A stretch of 64,000 nucleotides of DNA from assembly GCA_021324735.1 (NCBI GenBank), contig JAJPIO010000009.1, positions 62,001-126,000 on the forward strand. The letters run 5' to 3'. Below, piece after piece: positions 24,482-34,623 of this stretch. The DNA comes from Bacteroidota bacterium (GTDB lineage: Bacteria; Bacteroidota; Ignavibacteria; Palsa-1295). The position numbers and the translations under genes were made by a program. The notes below the pieces were generated by a model. That model had not been told where the DNA came from. It was given only the letters and a program-made list of their open reading frames with translations, and ran no database searches. Position 1 is the first letter of the stretch, and the number at the start of each line of letters is the position of its first letter.

Positions 24482-25495
24482 GTGAAGCAGTTAAAAGCAG
24501 CGGTTTTGGGGGCATCGGGCTATACAGGAGGGGAGCTTCTCCGTATATTGGCGCGTCATCCCTACGTTGAGCTCGGACCGGTCTTCGCGCAAAGCTCGGC
24601 GGGTGTGCTGGTGAGCGATCTGCACCCCTGGGCGGAAGAGGATATGGTCTTCGAGGCGACGAACGGCTCGGAGATCGATGCCGAGATCTGCTTTCTGGCG
24701 CTTCCGCATGGCGAAGCCATGTCGATCGCCCCGGCGCTGCTCGAACAGGGAAAGATCGTTATCGACCTAAGCGGTGACCATCGCCTGAAGGATGGCGCTC
24801 TCTATCAACAGTATTATAAGAAGGCGCCAGCAGAGACCGTTGTAGTAAATGAAGCCATCTACGGACTGCCGGAATGGAATAAGGAAGCGATCCAGAGCGC
24901 CCGGTTCGTCTCGAATCCGGGATGCTATGCAACCAGCGCGATCCTTGCGTTAGCCGCTCCGCTTGCTGAGGGTCTTATCGATCCGAAGTCGATCGTTATT
25001 AATTCGATGTCGGGTGTGTCGGGTGCTGGACGTAAATCGAGCGTCGAATATTCATTCGTCGAAGTGAATGAGAACGTGAAGGCGTATCGCATTGGCGATC
25101 ACCAGCATATTCCGGAGATCGAGAGCGTGCTTAGCGGTATTGCTTCGCAGGAGGTGAAGGTCACCTTTACACCGCATCTTATTCCGATCACGCGCGGCAT
25201 TTACACGACGATCAATGCCCAACTTGCGAACGGCGCAACGCATGATGCCTTCGCTGCGGCATTCGATAAGTACTATGCCAATGCGCCATTCGTGCGTGTG
25301 AGCGCGACTCGCATCCCGGAGATTCGCCGCGTGACCGGTACCAATTTTATTGACATCTATTTCCAGGTTCTTCCGGATCGCGACCAGGTCACGATCATTT
25401 CAACGGAAGACAATTTAGTGAAGGGTGCTGCCGGTCAGGCAGTACAGAACATGAACCTACTGTGCGGTTTCCCGGAAACGGAAGGACTGCTATGA
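24482..25495 (+). CDS. argC: N-acetyl-gamma-glutamyl-phosphate reductase
   Basis: 337 residues, GTG start. Rossmann motif VLGASGYTGGELLRIL at residues 8-23, catalytic Cys in VSNPGCYATSA, and active-site His region PHLIPITRGIYTT. Reduces N-acetylglutamyl phosphate to the semialdehyde, third step to ornithine. Its stop shares bases with the argJ ATG (ATGA), so translation is coupled. First gene after the ARG boxes. Confidence 0.96.
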   Translation: MKQLKAAVLGASGYTGGELLRILARHPYVELGPVFAQSSAGVLVSDLHPWAEEDMVFEATNGSEIDAEICFLALPHGEAMSIAPALLEQGKIVIDLSGDHRLKDGALYQQYYKKAPAETVVVNEAIYGLPEWNKEAIQSARFVSNPGCYATSAILALAAPLAEGLIDPKSIVINSMSGVSGAGRKSSVEYSFVEVNENVKAYRIGDHQHIPEIESVLSGIASQEVKVTFTPHLIPITRGIYTTINAQLANGATHDAFAAAFDKYYANAPFVRVSATRIPEIRRVTGTNFIDIYFQVLPDRDQVTIISTEDNLVKGAAGQAVQNMNLLCGFPETEGLL

Positions 25496-26784
25496 GTATC
25501 GAAGCTACGAAGTTGAACGGAACGTTAAACGGACATACCAATGGCCACACGAACAGCCATAAGAATGGCTCACAGCCATTTCATGAGATTGCGGGCGGCA
25601 TAACCGCACCGAAAGGTTTTACTGCGGCTGGACTGTATTGTGGCATTCGCAAAGTAAAGAAGGATATCGCTCTTATCAAGAGTGATGTACCGGCGAATGT
25701 CGCTGCCGTGTTTACTTTGAATAAGACGCTTGCCGCGCCGGTCATTGTCGATAAAGAATTGCTGCAAAAGGGTAACGGCACATGCACCGCCATCGTCGTT
25801 AATAGTGGCAATGCCAATGCTTGCACCGGTGAGCAAGGCATGAAGGATGCCTGGACGATGGTGAAAGAGACCGCTCAGGCACTGAATATTCCTGAGACCG
25901 AAGTTATTATATCTTCGACCGGTGTCATCGGCCAGTATCTGCCGATGGAGAATGTCGTGAGTGGCATTCGCCAACTTCCGTCGCAAGTCTCCAGCGATGG
26001 CAGTAATGATGCTGCTCAAGCGATCATGACCACCGATACCTATTCGAAGGAGTTGGCGGTCGAGTTCGAGATCGGTGGTAAGCCGGTTCGTATTGGTGGT
26101 ATTGCAAAAGGCTCTGGCATGATCGCGCCGAACATGGCAACGATGCTTGCCTTTCTAACGACAGACGCCACGATCGATCGGCCGCTGTTGCAGAAGACGT
26201 TCGCAAAACTCATCGACGAGTCGTTCAATCGTATCTCTGTCGATGGCGATATGAGCACGAACGACATGGCGACGCTCCAGGCGAATGGTTTGGCTGGCGC
26301 ACCAAAGATCGAAGAAGGCACAAAAGAATTCACCGTCTTTAGCCAGGCGCTCGAATACGTGCTCGTGAAGCTTGCAAAGATGATCGCACGCGATGGCGAA
26401 GGCGCGACGAAACTCGTCGAGATCGTCGTTCGCGGTGCGAAGACAGAGCAAGAAGCCGTGCAAGCTGCACGCTCAGTCGCAAATAGCAATCTTGTAAAGA
26501 CAGCCATTCATGGTGCGGACGCCAACTGGGGCCGCATTCTTGCCGCCGTCGGATATTCCGGTATCGACTTCGATCCTGAAAAAGTAACGCTCTTTTTTAA
26601 CGAGCTTCCGATCCTTGAGCAGAACTATGGCATTGTCATTGATGAGGCGAAAGCGAAAGAAGTATTCTTGAAGGAGAATATTACGATCACGATCAATCTC
26701 AATCAAGGCTCGGAGAGTGCAAAGTTTTGGACGTGTGATCTCTCTAAAGAGTACGTTCATATCAACGCAAGTTATCGGTCATAA
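25492..26784 (+). CDS. argJ: Ornithine acetyltransferase/N-acetylglutamate synthase
   Basis: 430 residues from ATG 25492, which overlaps the argC stop by 4 bases; the in-frame ATG at 25462 lies inside argC and is rejected. The autocleavage motif IAKGSGMIAPNMATML is present, with the Thr that becomes the nucleophile of the beta chain. GNANACTG and GVIGQYLP are family signatures. The enzyme recycles the acetyl group from N-acetylornithine to glutamate, so no separate argA/argE is needed. The first 25 residues contain an odd Asn/Thr/His-rich stretch (NGHTNGHTNSHKNG), absent from most ArgJ and probably disordered. Confidence 0.95.
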   Translation: MSIEATKLNGTLNGHTNGHTNSHKNGSQPFHEIAGGITAPKGFTAAGLYCGIRKVKKDIALIKSDVPANVAAVFTLNKTLAAPVIVDKELLQKGNGTCTAIVVNSGNANACTGEQGMKDAWTMVKETAQALNIPETEVIISSTGVIGQYLPMENVVSGIRQLPSQVSSDGSNDAAQAIMTTDTYSKELAVEFEIGGKPVRIGGIAKGSGMIAPNMATMLAFLTTDATIDRPLLQKTFAKLIDESFNRISVDGDMSTNDMATLQANGLAGAPKIEEGTKEFTVFSQALEYVLVKLAKMIARDGEGATKLVEIVVRGAKTEQEAVQAARSVANSNLVKTAIHGADANWGRILAAVGYSGIDFDPEKVTLFFNELPILEQNYGIVIDEAKAKEVFLKENITITINLNQGSESAKFWTCDLSKEYVHINASYRS

Positions 26785-26825
26785 CCCCTTTGTTGCTAGA
26801 TTAACCACCCTTTGTCGCTACTATT

Positions 26826-28757
26826 ATGGCACCTATATCACAATCGAAAGAGGAAATCCTCACCAGCGCTCTTCCTTATATCCAACGATATGAGGGTACA
26901 ACGTTCGTAATCAAATATGGCGGCGCCGCAATGACGGAAGCCACTCTTAAGGAGTCGTTCGCGAAAGATGTAACGCTGCTCAAAAAGATCGGCATCAATG
27001 TCGTCATCGTTCACGGCGGCGGGAATGCTGTGACCGATCTTTCGGCCAAGCTCGGCATGGAAAGCCGCTTTGTTGGTGGTCAGCGCTATACCGATGAAGC
27101 GACGCTCAACACGGTCGTGATGACGCTGGCGGGTTCGGTGAATAAGGAGATCGTTGGTCTTATCAATCGTGCCGGTGGCAATGCGGTGGGCCTCTGCGGT
27201 ATTGACAACAATCTTATTTCGGCAAAGAAATATTCGCCGAAGGGATACGATCTTGGCCTTGTCGGTCAGGTAGAGAGCGTGAATGCAGAGTGGATCAATA
27301 AGCTGATCGCTTCCGGCGTCATGCCAGTGATCGCGCCGGTCGGAGTTTCGGAAAGCGGAGAAGTTTATAATATTAATGCGGATCTTGCCGCTAGTGCTAT
27401 TGCACAGGCGCTGGGCTCGGAGAAGCTGTTCTTCCTTACCGATACCGAGGGCGTGTTGGTGAATGGCGAACTTGTTCCGACACTTACGAATGCTCGCGCA
27501 CAGCAGCTTATCAAGCAGGGCGTTATTACCGGCGGTATGATCCCGAAGGTAAATGCTGCCTTCGATGCGCTGGCGAACGGTGTCAAGAAAGTCCACTTGA
27601 TCAACGGGGCCGCGAAGCACTCGTTATTACTGGAGATCTTTACGCATGAAGGCGTCGGCACGCAGATCATTCGGGAAGAGAAGGTCTTTGGCAATCCAAC
27701 AAAAACGATCGCTGCGTCTCATTCGGACTCCGTTACAGGCGCACCGACGGCTTCCAAACATGACCTGCTCGATCTGACTGTCATGACGAAGCAGGATGTC
27801 GAGGACCTTATGCATTTAACCGATGTGCTAAAGCACACTGATGCGAAGCCGCTTTCCGGCAAACATGTTACGCTAATATTCCAGAAGCCTTCGCTTCGCA
27901 CACGTGTTTCATTCGAGGTTGGAATCGCACAATTGGGTGGGACCTCACTGTATCTTTCGAATGAAGGCGTCGGCTTAGGCGATCGTGAATCGGTTGCTGA
28001 TGTTGCGCGCGTCCTCTCTTCCTATTCGGATTGCATCGTTGCGCGTCTATTCGATGATGGTGTTCTTCGCGGCCTTGCCGAACATTCGAGCGCACCGGTC
28101 ATCAATGCACTGACCGACCGCTCGCATCCGTGCCAAATACTCGCGGATATGTATACCATCCGTCAGCATGGCAAATTAGCGCCGGGCATGAAAGTCGCTT
28201 TTATTGGTGATGGTAATAACGTCGCTCACTCGTGGATCGAGATGGCAGCGATCTATCCCATGCACCTTGCTATTGCTGCGCCGGCAGGTTATCATCCGGA
28301 CCCGGCGATCATGGAGTATGCGCTTAAGAGTGGTATCAGCACGATCGAGATCTTAGACGATCCGCGCATTGCTGCCGATAATGCAGATGTACTCTACACG
28401 GATGTGTGGGCAAGCATGGGCCAGGAAGAGGAGAAGGCGGTACGTCAGAAAGCATTTAAGAACTATCAGGTAAATTCTCAGCTTTTAAAGCTGGCGCATC
28501 CCAATGCACTTATTATGCATTGCCTGCCGGCGCATCGTGGCGAGGAAATTACGGATGATGCAATGGATTCCCCTAACTCCGTTGTATTCGACCAGGCCGA
28601 GAATCGTTTACACGTTCAAAAGGCGATCCTTGCCACTCTGCTTGGGGACGTGTCCGTCAACACACCCGCCGCAAGCGATCTTCAAACCGGAGACGCTGTG
28701 ACTGAACAACATTCCTTATCCTATGAACAAGAATCAGAGACAATTCGCCATTCGTGA
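26826..28757 (+). CDS. argBF: Fused acetylglutamate kinase (ArgB) - ornithine carbamoyltransferase (ArgF)
   Basis: One 643-residue open frame. Residues 1-about 283 are ArgB: VIKYGGAAMTE, IVHGGGNAVTDL, INADLAASAIAQALG, GMIPKVNAA. A linker of about 30 residues (roughly 283-312, Ser/Thr/Ala-rich) leads to ArgF from about 313: TLIFQKPSLRTRVSFEVG (carbamoyl phosphate site), DRSHPCQILADM, DVWASMGQEEE and HCLPAHRGEEI, all OTC signatures. No stop or frameshift occurs between the halves. The two activities are steps 2 and 6 of the pathway, so this is not simple channelling of adjacent steps. The last 25 residues extend past the OTC domain and overlap the argR start by 35 bases. argD is absent nearby. 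Confidence 0.94.
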   Translation: MAPISQSKEEILTSALPYIQRYEGTTFVIKYGGAAMTEATLKESFAKDVTLLKKIGINVVIVHGGGNAVTDLSAKLGMESRFVGGQRYTDEATLNTVVMTLAGSVNKEIVGLINRAGGNAVGLCGIDNNLISAKKYSPKGYDLGLVGQVESVNAEWINKLIASGVMPVIAPVGVSESGEVYNINADLAASAIAQALGSEKLFFLTDTEGVLVNGELVPTLTNARAQQLIKQGVITGGMIPKVNAAFDALANGVKKVHLINGAAKHSLLLEIFTHEGVGTQIIREEKVFGNPTKTIAASHSDSVTGAPTASKHDLLDLTVMTKQDVEDLMHLTDVLKHTDAKPLSGKHVTLIFQKPSLRTRVSFEVGIAQLGGTSLYLSNEGVGLGDRESVADVARVLSSYSDCIVARLFDDGVLRGLAEHSSAPVINALTDRSHPCQILADMYTIRQHGKLAPGMKVAFIGDGNNVAHSWIEMAAIYPMHLAIAAPAGYHPDPAIMEYALKSGISTIEILDDPRIAADNADVLYTDVWASMGQEEEKAVRQKAFKNYQVNSQLLKLAHPNALIMHCLPAHRGEEITDDAMDSPNSVVFDQAENRLHVQKAILATLLGDVSVNTPAASDLQTGDAVTEQHSLSYEQESETIRHS

Positions 28758-29178
28758 GATCGTAACTAACGAACACATCGGATCGCAAGATGACCTGCAG
28801 CGTTCGCTAAAAAAAGCTGGCTTCGATATTACACAAGCTACATTGTCGAGAGATCTCGCTGAAATGGGGATTGGCCGTATTGCCACTGCGGAGGGACCGC
28901 GGTACGCGTTTTACGAAGATGGCGAGGATAGCCGTGTCCGAGCATTATTGAGCTATGAAGTACGCGGTATTTATCATAGCGATGCGATGATCGTTATTAA
29001 AACTCTTGCGGGCCGGGCACAAGGTGTAGCGGAAATGATCGATGGCATCGAGTCGCCCTACATCCTTGGTACGATCGCTGGCGATAACACCATCTTTGTT
29101 GCGCCGCAGTCATCGAAAGTGATGCCACGACTTATTAAAGAACTTAGAGCTTATATCACAGGAGATCATAGTGAATAA
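28723..29178 (+). CDS. argR: Arginine repressor
   Basis: 151 residues. The N-terminal winged helix has [20 protein letters not shown] followed by [10 protein letters not shown], with the Ser-Arg pair used for ARG-box contact. The C-terminal oligomerisation/arginine-binding domain ends [16 protein letters not shown]; most ArgR have GDDT, so the second Asp is Asn here. Encoded inside the operon it presumably controls through the boxes at 24435-24472, giving autoregulation. It overlaps both neighbours (35 bases with argBF, 8 with argG). Confidence 0.93.
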   Translation: MNKNQRQFAIREIVTNEHIGSQDDLQRSLKKAGFDITQATLSRDLAEMGIGRIATAEGPRYAFYEDGEDSRVRALLSYEVRGIYHSDAMIVIKTLAGRAQGVAEMIDGIESPYILGTIAGDNTIFVAPQSSKVMPRLIKELRAYITGDHSE

Positions 29179-30433
29179 CACATCAGGACTTTCAGGTTTG
29201 CAGGGGGCGCGCATTGCGCTTGCTTTTTCGGGCGGGTTAGATACTTCGGTCATTGCCTCCTGGCTGCAGGAAGAATTCGGAGCGGAGATCGTAACCGTGT
29301 CCGGTGATCTCGGTCAGGAAAAAGAGCTTCGCGGTATTAACGAAAAAGCCTATCAGCTCGGTGCAAAAGCTGCGTATCATGTCGACCTGAAACAGCAGTT
29401 CATTGATGATTTTGCATTTAAAGCGCTGAAAGCCGGAGCATTATACGAAGGTGCGTATCCGCTCGCGACGGCGCTTGGCCGACCCTTGCTTGCCAAGACG
29501 CTCGTGGAAGTGGCTCGAAAAGAAGAGTGCACGGTGGTCGCGCACGGCTGCACAGGTAAAGGCAACGATCAGGTCCGTTTTGATGCGGGTGTTTGGGCGC
29601 TTGCTCCGGACCTTCGTGTCATCGCTCCCGTCCGCCATTGGCCGTTCCATTCGCGTGAAGAAGAGATCGCGTATTGTGCAGAACGTGGCATTCCAGTCCA
29701 GGCGACGAAAGCGAATCCCTATTCGATCGACGAGAACTTGTGGGGTACCAGCATCGAGTGTGGCGTGCTCGAAGATCCGACCGTAGCCCCACCGGAAGAT
29801 GCGTATCAGCGTACGGTATCGCCCGAGGCAGCACCGAATAAACCGGAGCAGGTCGCGATCACCTTCAAACATGGTGTACCAGTTGCTTTGAACGACAAGG
29901 GAATGAACGGCGTCGAGTTGGTTCGCACGCTTAATCATACTGCCGGAGCTCATGGTATTGGCCGCCTGGATATGATCGAGAATCGTCTTGTGGGTATCAA
30001 ATCCCGAGAGATATATGAAGCACCGGGAGCTTCGCTCCTTCATTTTGCACATCAGGAGCTCGAGCGCATCACACTTGATAAGTGGACAGCTCATGCGAAG
30101 GCGAAGCTTGCCGAAGATTATGCCGACATCGTGTATAACGGCCTCTGGTTCTCGCCGCTTCGGAAGGCGCTCGATGCCTTCGTCGATGAGACGCAGAAGC
30201 GCGTAAGCGGAACGGTCGTTGTGAAGATGTATAAGGGGACGCTGAGCATTCTCTCTCGCACCTCGCCATTTTCCCTGTACGATAAGGCGCTTGCCTCCTA
30301 CACAGCGGAGGATACATTCGACCACTCGGCAGGCGAGGGATTTTCGAAGATCTTTGCGCTGCCGCTGAAAACACTTGCAAAGACGGAAGAGCATCCTAAG
30401 ATCCCACAAACCTTAGTACCAAGCGAAGCCTGA
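29171..30433 (+). CDS. argG: Argininosuccinate synthase
   Basis: 420 residues, GTG start with AGGAG at 29160-29164. The PP-loop ATP site [18 protein letters not shown] is at residues 16-33; [16 protein letters not shown] and [11 protein letters not shown] are family signatures. Condenses citrulline and aspartate using ATP. 3 bases separate it from argH. Confidence 0.96.
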   Translation: MNNTSGLSGLQGARIALAFSGGLDTSVIASWLQEEFGAEIVTVSGDLGQEKELRGINEKAYQLGAKAAYHVDLKQQFIDDFAFKALKAGALYEGAYPLATALGRPLLAKTLVEVARKEECTVVAHGCTGKGNDQVRFDAGVWALAPDLRVIAPVRHWPFHSREEEIAYCAERGIPVQATKANPYSIDENLWGTSIECGVLEDPTVAPPEDAYQRTVSPEAAPNKPEQVAITFKHGVPVALNDKGMNGVELVRTLNHTAGAHGIGRLDMIENRLVGIKSREIYEAPGASLLHFAHQELERITLDKWTAHAKAKLAEDYADIVYNGLWFSPLRKALDAFVDETQKRVSGTVVVKMYKGTLSILSRTSPFSLYDKALASYTAEDTFDHSAGEGFSKIFALPLKTLAKTEEHPKIPQTLVPSEA

Positions 30434-30436
30434 TTC

Positions 30437-31825
30437 GTGGCTGATAAGAACTCTGCTCTGTGGGGCGGCCGATTTCAAAAACCGATCGCGGAGGTCGCCC
30501 ATAAATTCTCTTCGAGCATCGCGCTGGATGGAAAGCTCTGGCGCGAAGATATTCGCGGATCGCTCGCCCATGCAGAGATGCTGGGCGCGACCGGTATTAT
30601 CCCTGAAGAGGAAGTGGATGTCATCATCAAAGGATTGAATGAGATCTCACACGAGATCGATCGCGGTGAATTCCAGTTCGATCCATCGATGGAAGATGTG
30701 CATCTTGCTATCGAGCAGAGACTGATCCAGAAAGTTGGAAGCGTTGGTGGGAAATTGCACACCGGCCGCAGCCGTAACGACCAGGTTGCGCTCGATGAGC
30801 GGCTTTACCTTAAGCAGGCTATTGCTACACTGAACGAAAAGATCGCTGATCTTATCGAGGCGTTGCTCACCAAAGCCGAAGAACACGCTGATACCGTGAT
30901 GCCTGGCTATACGCACATGCAACGGGCGCAGCCAGTTTTGCTCAGTCATCATTTGCTTGCATACATTCGTATGCTTTCGCGTGATGCGTACCGCCTCGAT
31001 GATGCGCTGACTCGTGTCGATCGCTCACCGCTCGGTGCCGCAGCCTTTGCCGGTACGTCCTACCCGATCGATCGCGAAATGACTGCAAAGGCGCTCGGGT
31101 TTTCGATCGTGATGCCGAACAGTATCGACGCCGTGAGCGATCGCGATCATCTGATCGAAGTGGCGAGTGCATGCAGCATCATTATGATGCATCTTAGCCG
31201 CATGGCGGAAGAACTCGTGATATGGTCTTCGACGGAATTCGGATTTGTGACCATGTCGGACGCCGTAACGACCGGTTCGAGCATCATGCCGCAAAAAAAG
31301 AATCCGGATATGGCAGAGCTTATTCGCGGGAAGGTCGGTCGTGTCTATGGGTCCCTTATCAATCTTCTCACCACCATGAAGGCGTTGCCACTTGCATATA
31401 ATCGCGATATGCAGGAGGATAAGCAGCCGATGTTCGATGCGTTAGAAACCACGACTGACTCGGTAGAAATGATGGCGCTCGTCATACGCGAAACCACCTA
31501 CAACGCAGAGCGAATGGAGGACACTGTTCGCGCGGGTCACCTGATGGCGACAGAGATCGCTGATTACTTAGCGCGTAAGGGAATGCCGTTCCGTGAGGCC
31601 CATCATGTTACCGGAAAGATCGTTGCGTACGCAGATAAGAAAAAGAAATCTCTCGAAGAACTCACGATCGAAGAATATCAATCGTTCTCCGATAAATTCA
31701 AGAAGAGCATATACCGCAGCCTCGATCCGAGAAAGAGCTTAGAGGAAAAGCGTTCGTTTGGAAGCACCAACCCGGAGATGGTGCGAGCAGAATTGGAAGC
31801 ATGGCGTAAGCGCACGCAGGATTAA
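30437..31825 (+). CDS. argH: Argininosuccinate lyase
   Basis: 462 residues, GTG start, begins ALWGGRFQKPIAEVAHKFSSS. The fumarase/aspartase-superfamily signature GSSIMPQKKNPDMAELIRGK and the catalytic region GYTHMQRAQPV are intact. Releases arginine and fumarate. Last gene of the arg operon; the next gene is convergent. No obvious terminator was seen between the two stops. Confidence 0.96.
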   Translation: MADKNSALWGGRFQKPIAEVAHKFSSSIALDGKLWREDIRGSLAHAEMLGATGIIPEEEVDVIIKGLNEISHEIDRGEFQFDPSMEDVHLAIEQRLIQKVGSVGGKLHTGRSRNDQVALDERLYLKQAIATLNEKIADLIEALLTKAEEHADTVMPGYTHMQRAQPVLLSHHLLAYIRMLSRDAYRLDDALTRVDRSPLGAAAFAGTSYPIDREMTAKALGFSIVMPNSIDAVSDRDHLIEVASACSIIMMHLSRMAEELVIWSSTEFGFVTMSDAVTTGSSIMPQKKNPDMAELIRGKVGRVYGSLINLLTTMKALPLAYNRDMQEDKQPMFDALETTTDSVEMMALVIRETTYNAERMEDTVRAGHLMATEIADYLARKGMPFREAHHVTGKIVAYADKKKKSLEELTIEEYQSFSDKFKKSIYRSLDPRKSLEEKRSFGSTNPEMVRAELEAWRKRTQD

Positions 31826-31836
31826 CCTCTCTCTCT

Positions 31837-32205
31837 TTACGAGCCCGGTACGAAATAGTAGTAATTGCTGACCAGCGTATCTTTATACGCCTGGAATGCA
31901 GCCTTCTGAACGGAGTCGAACCGGAAGAAAATACCTACTTTCGGCGATAGTCCCAGCGAGTCGGTTTTAATGTTGAGGTCTGTGGTCGTGTAGTATGGAG
32001 AAGTAATAAACTTAATATCTGCGCCTTTGAATGGCTGGCCATCCTTTAGTACCTGGAATTGGAATGTATCCGTACTGATCGGGCGGACATGATAGACGAC
32101 GTTCAGTGTCAGCGGATAGGTCGTCGTTGGAGAGCTCGAATCGCTGCAGCCCACAACGACGGTGGTCGCCAGAACTGCTAACAGCAATGTTGCAATGGTC
32201 TTCAT
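31837..32205 (-). CDS. Small lipoprotein of unknown function
   Basis: 122 residues. Signal peptide with lipobox VVVGC (Cys about residue 20) and a Ser/Thr-rich spacer. The mature part is beta-rich with Phe/Tyr pairs and no recognised domain. Its ATG overlaps the stop of the upstream 85-residue gene (ATGA). Confidence 0.72.
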   Translation of the reverse strand: MKTIATLLLAVLATTVVVGCSDSSSPTTTYPLTLNVVYHVRPISTDTFQFQVLKDGQPFKGADIKFITSPYYTTTDLNIKTDSLGLSPKVGIFFRFDSVQKAAFQAYKDTLVSNYYYFVPGS

Positions 32206-32459
32206 CCCTCGAACGACAACGATTTAATCCTCTGCTTGATATCGAGTAGGCGGATGGGTCGGCCAGGCTGGAAAGAAACCTCCGGTACTTTGCCTTCGAT
32301 CTTCACGCGGACGCGCTCCAGGCCTTCCAGGCTCAGCAGCTTTTGCACTTCCTCTCCGGCTGCCCCGAAGCCATATCGTATCTTCGTCGAAGTCGTGAGT
32401 GAGCCATCACTCTTCAGTTCAATGAAGATCACGTATTTCTCCGCCTTCATGTCGATCAT
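32202..32459 (-). CDS. Unknown small protein, 85 aa
   Basis: Met1 or Met4 (MKAEKYVIFIELKSDG) may be the start. Amphipathic alpha/beta pattern, charged, no signal peptide. Overlaps the downstream lipoprotein gene by 4 bases, so both are co-translated. No family recognised. Confidence 0.65.
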   Translation of the reverse strand: MIDMKAEKYVIFIELKSDGSLTTSTKIRYGFGAAGEEVQKLLSLEGLERVRVKIEGKVPEVSFQPGRPIRLLDIKQRIKSLSFEG

Positions 32460-32555
32460 TGCCGTGAAGCTAAGTGAGTCCGAATCAATGAGTTGTTATG
32501 TAAAAAGAACGAATGGGGGTTCCCTTACCCTTTACGCATCTGTTCTGATGCTTGG

Positions 32556-34076
32556 TTATCCTCGCTCTTGTTCCTTCAGTTTATCGAGCACCCGTTCCCA
32601 CAGCCATTCGTAGGGAAGGACCTGTAACTCTTGTTCGACGTCCACGATCTCGAAATGCTCGTTGCAAAGCTGGTTATAAAAACGGCGGCCTTTATCGCGC
32701 GCGAGCTTGTAGTTGAACGAATTGTTTTCCATGATGCGCAGCAGCTTGAAAAAGAGCGAGCTGGCTTGCGTCATGCTGGCTTGCAAATAGCGTGAGCGAT
32801 AGGTACCGAGTGCCTCCATGCGGTCCATGACGCCGTTATAGTTGCGCGTTTCCAGCATTTGAAGGACTTGCGCAATAAGGATCGCGACGTTGAGTCCGTG
32901 CTTATCTCTGCGCGCCACTGGCACCATCCGCATCAGGGCGTCGATATTGAAGCGGCGCAAGACTTCCGGTGCACGAGAGACGGCTTGGCTCTTGAGGGCA
33001 AAGTTCAGATAGTATTTGAAAATCTCCCAATGCTCCTGTGCCGCCTCCGGAAGTTGCACGTACCGGGTATGCGATACCGATTCCTGCAGTACTTCTTCTG
33101 CTTCCTTGAACTTTAATGTATTCATCAATAGAAGGAAGAACGACTCGCGGAAGCTGAACCAGCTATTCGAACCAACATTATAGAGCTTGGCACACTCTGT
33201 GGCGGCTTGGAATGCTTGCTCATAATTTTTTACCATCAAAAAGCTCTGTAACTGGTAGTACCAGAAATCGGCGAGACGCTCCTTTTGAAGCAGATGCGGA
33301 TACTCTTGTAAGAACTTGATACCATCACGGGCTGCTGCAATGATCTCCCGGTGCTGCCCGGCTGCGGACCTTGCGCGAACGAGCACGCGGTAATAATTCA
33401 AGCGAAAGTTGTAGGTGCTGTTCTCGCTTAAGAGTTTGCGTAACTCTGCTTCGTAACGGGCAAACTCCTCGGCAAACTTTGCTCGGCCTCCCATTTGACG
33501 GTTAAAGATCATTACGATTCGCTCGATATACCCTGCGGATATCAATTCTTCCTCATAGGATCGAAATATTTTTGTAAGAAGCTGATCGTAATGTTCGAAA
33601 TCCGAGATCTTCCCGACAGCGCTTGCATTTTGTCTAAGCTCACGAATCATCGCAAGGGCGACTTCTGTATATCCGAAGCGAGTGGCTAACTCAAAAGTGG
33701 TTTCCGCCAGCCTGGCAGCAACTCGTCGGGCACCAAGAGCAATAAGTATGTGGACCATAAATGCTCTCTTTCGACACAGGTAGTAAGCCTGGGCGCTCTC
33801 AGAAAATCCTGCTTTTTTCCAGTTAAGATGAAATAGAGAATTAAGTAAGCGTACTTTTAACCTGTTTTTTAAACTACTATATTTTGTGGCTGTCGGGAGG
33901 CTGTCGTAGAGAGCGTCTGCCGCTTCACTATCATTATTGAAGATACCCGAACGAATTCCATCGTAAAGCTGGAATTCCTTACTCTGTTTGTGCTCGCGAA
34001 ATTTAGTATCGACCGTTTCGATCCGTCGTTCTCGAAATCGGTCAAGGATTCGAATGATCTCAGGAAAATACCTCAT
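32556..34076 (-). CDS. Large helical protein of unknown function (TPR-like)
   Basis: 506 residues, almost all predicted helix, many Arg/Glu/Leu heptads and repeated helix-turn-helix pairs of about 35 residues (for example KNYEQAFQAATECAKLYNVG), which suggests a TPR-like solenoid. No signal peptide or membrane segment. N terminus MRYFPEIIRILDRFRERRIE. I recognise no named family. It stands upstream of and on the same strand as the two small genes at 31837-32459. Confidence 0.75.
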   Translation of the reverse strand: MRYFPEIIRILDRFRERRIETVDTKFREHKQSKEFQLYDGIRSGIFNNDSEAADALYDSLPTATKYSSLKNRLKVRLLNSLFHLNWKKAGFSESAQAYYLCRKRAFMVHILIALGARRVAARLAETTFELATRFGYTEVALAMIRELRQNASAVGKISDFEHYDQLLTKIFRSYEEELISAGYIERIVMIFNRQMGGRAKFAEEFARYEAELRKLLSENSTYNFRLNYYRVLVRARSAAGQHREIIAAARDGIKFLQEYPHLLQKERLADFWYYQLQSFLMVKNYEQAFQAATECAKLYNVGSNSWFSFRESFFLLLMNTLKFKEAEEVLQESVSHTRYVQLPEAAQEHWEIFKYYLNFALKSQAVSRAPEVLRRFNIDALMRMVPVARRDKHGLNVAILIAQVLQMLETRNYNGVMDRMEALGTYRSRYLQASMTQASSLFFKLLRIMENNSFNYKLARDKGRRFYNQLCNEHFEIVDVEQELQVLPYEWLWERVLDKLKEQERG

Positions 34077-34202
34077 GGGTGAGTGCCGGCGAGTAAAAGA
34101 AGCGGCGTCGAATAGTAAACACTAAATTCCACTTTCTTTAAGCAAGGTGGAAATCGTTTGTTGGCAAAGGGCTGAGAATAAAACGCTCACTATCGTATTT
34201 AC

Positions 34203-34460
34203 CTACGCGGTTAACTCCGCGGTTTGTGCCTCAGTTTTCGTGCTTGCGATTATACGATTGTCTGAGGCTTCCCAAATAAAATTACCAAGGGGGTCCATGG
34301 GCCTCGGCGGTAGTGTAGGGTTGCTAAAATCATTATCGAGCATTGCTACTTCCGCTCGAAGATTTACAGGATAAGAAATTATCCGGGATAAGCGATTATC
34401 CACGTATTTAGCTCTAATTTCCTCGAACTGGTTGCTTAACGAGGAATACTGATTTAACAT
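34203..34460 (-). CDS. Possible small protein, 85 aa
   Basis: MLNQYSSLSNQFEEIRAKYV begins a frame that ends NFIWEASDNRIIASTKTEAQ plus a short tail. The composition is protein-like, no shadow of another gene lies opposite, and it fills part of the otherwise empty 34077-34623 interval. There is no ribosome site or known domain, so it may be spurious. Confidence 0.33.
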   Translation of the reverse strand: MLNQYSSLSNQFEEIRAKYVDNRLSRIISYPVNLRAEVAMLDNDFSNPTLPPRPMDPLGNFIWEASDNRIIASTKTEAQTAELTA

Positions 34461-34574
34461 TCAAATAAGTTTTGTGCAGGCGTAGCTGCGCCCGTTGGCG
34501 GCTATTTGTTTGCAAAATAAGCTGATTTCCAATCTTTTGATATGGAAACAGTTGGTTGCACCCTGTTTTTGGGT

Positions 34575-34603
34575 TTGTAGGTAGGTACTTCCTTTTATAT
34601 AAT
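34575..34603 (+). promoter_or_regulatory. Sigma70-like promoter for the 34624 gene
   Basis: TTGTAG (34575-34580), 17-base spacer, then a perfect TATAAT (34598-34603), 20 bases before the ATG. The -35 matches the consensus only in TTG. Confidence 0.45.
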
Positions 34604-34623
34604 AGAGAGAGAAAGACACTAAA

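Noticed and set aside
25462-25491. Upstream start for argJ
   Set aside because: It lies within argC; the ATG at 25492 that overlaps the argC stop is the usual coupled start and matches the family start better.
26838-27620. 260-residue minus-strand open frame opposite argB
   Set aside because: It lies entirely within the ArgB part of the fusion gene and matches no protein family.
29441-30409. 322-residue minus-strand open frame opposite argG
   Set aside because: The argG reading is a full, motif-bearing protein; this frame has no domain and the composition of a shadow.
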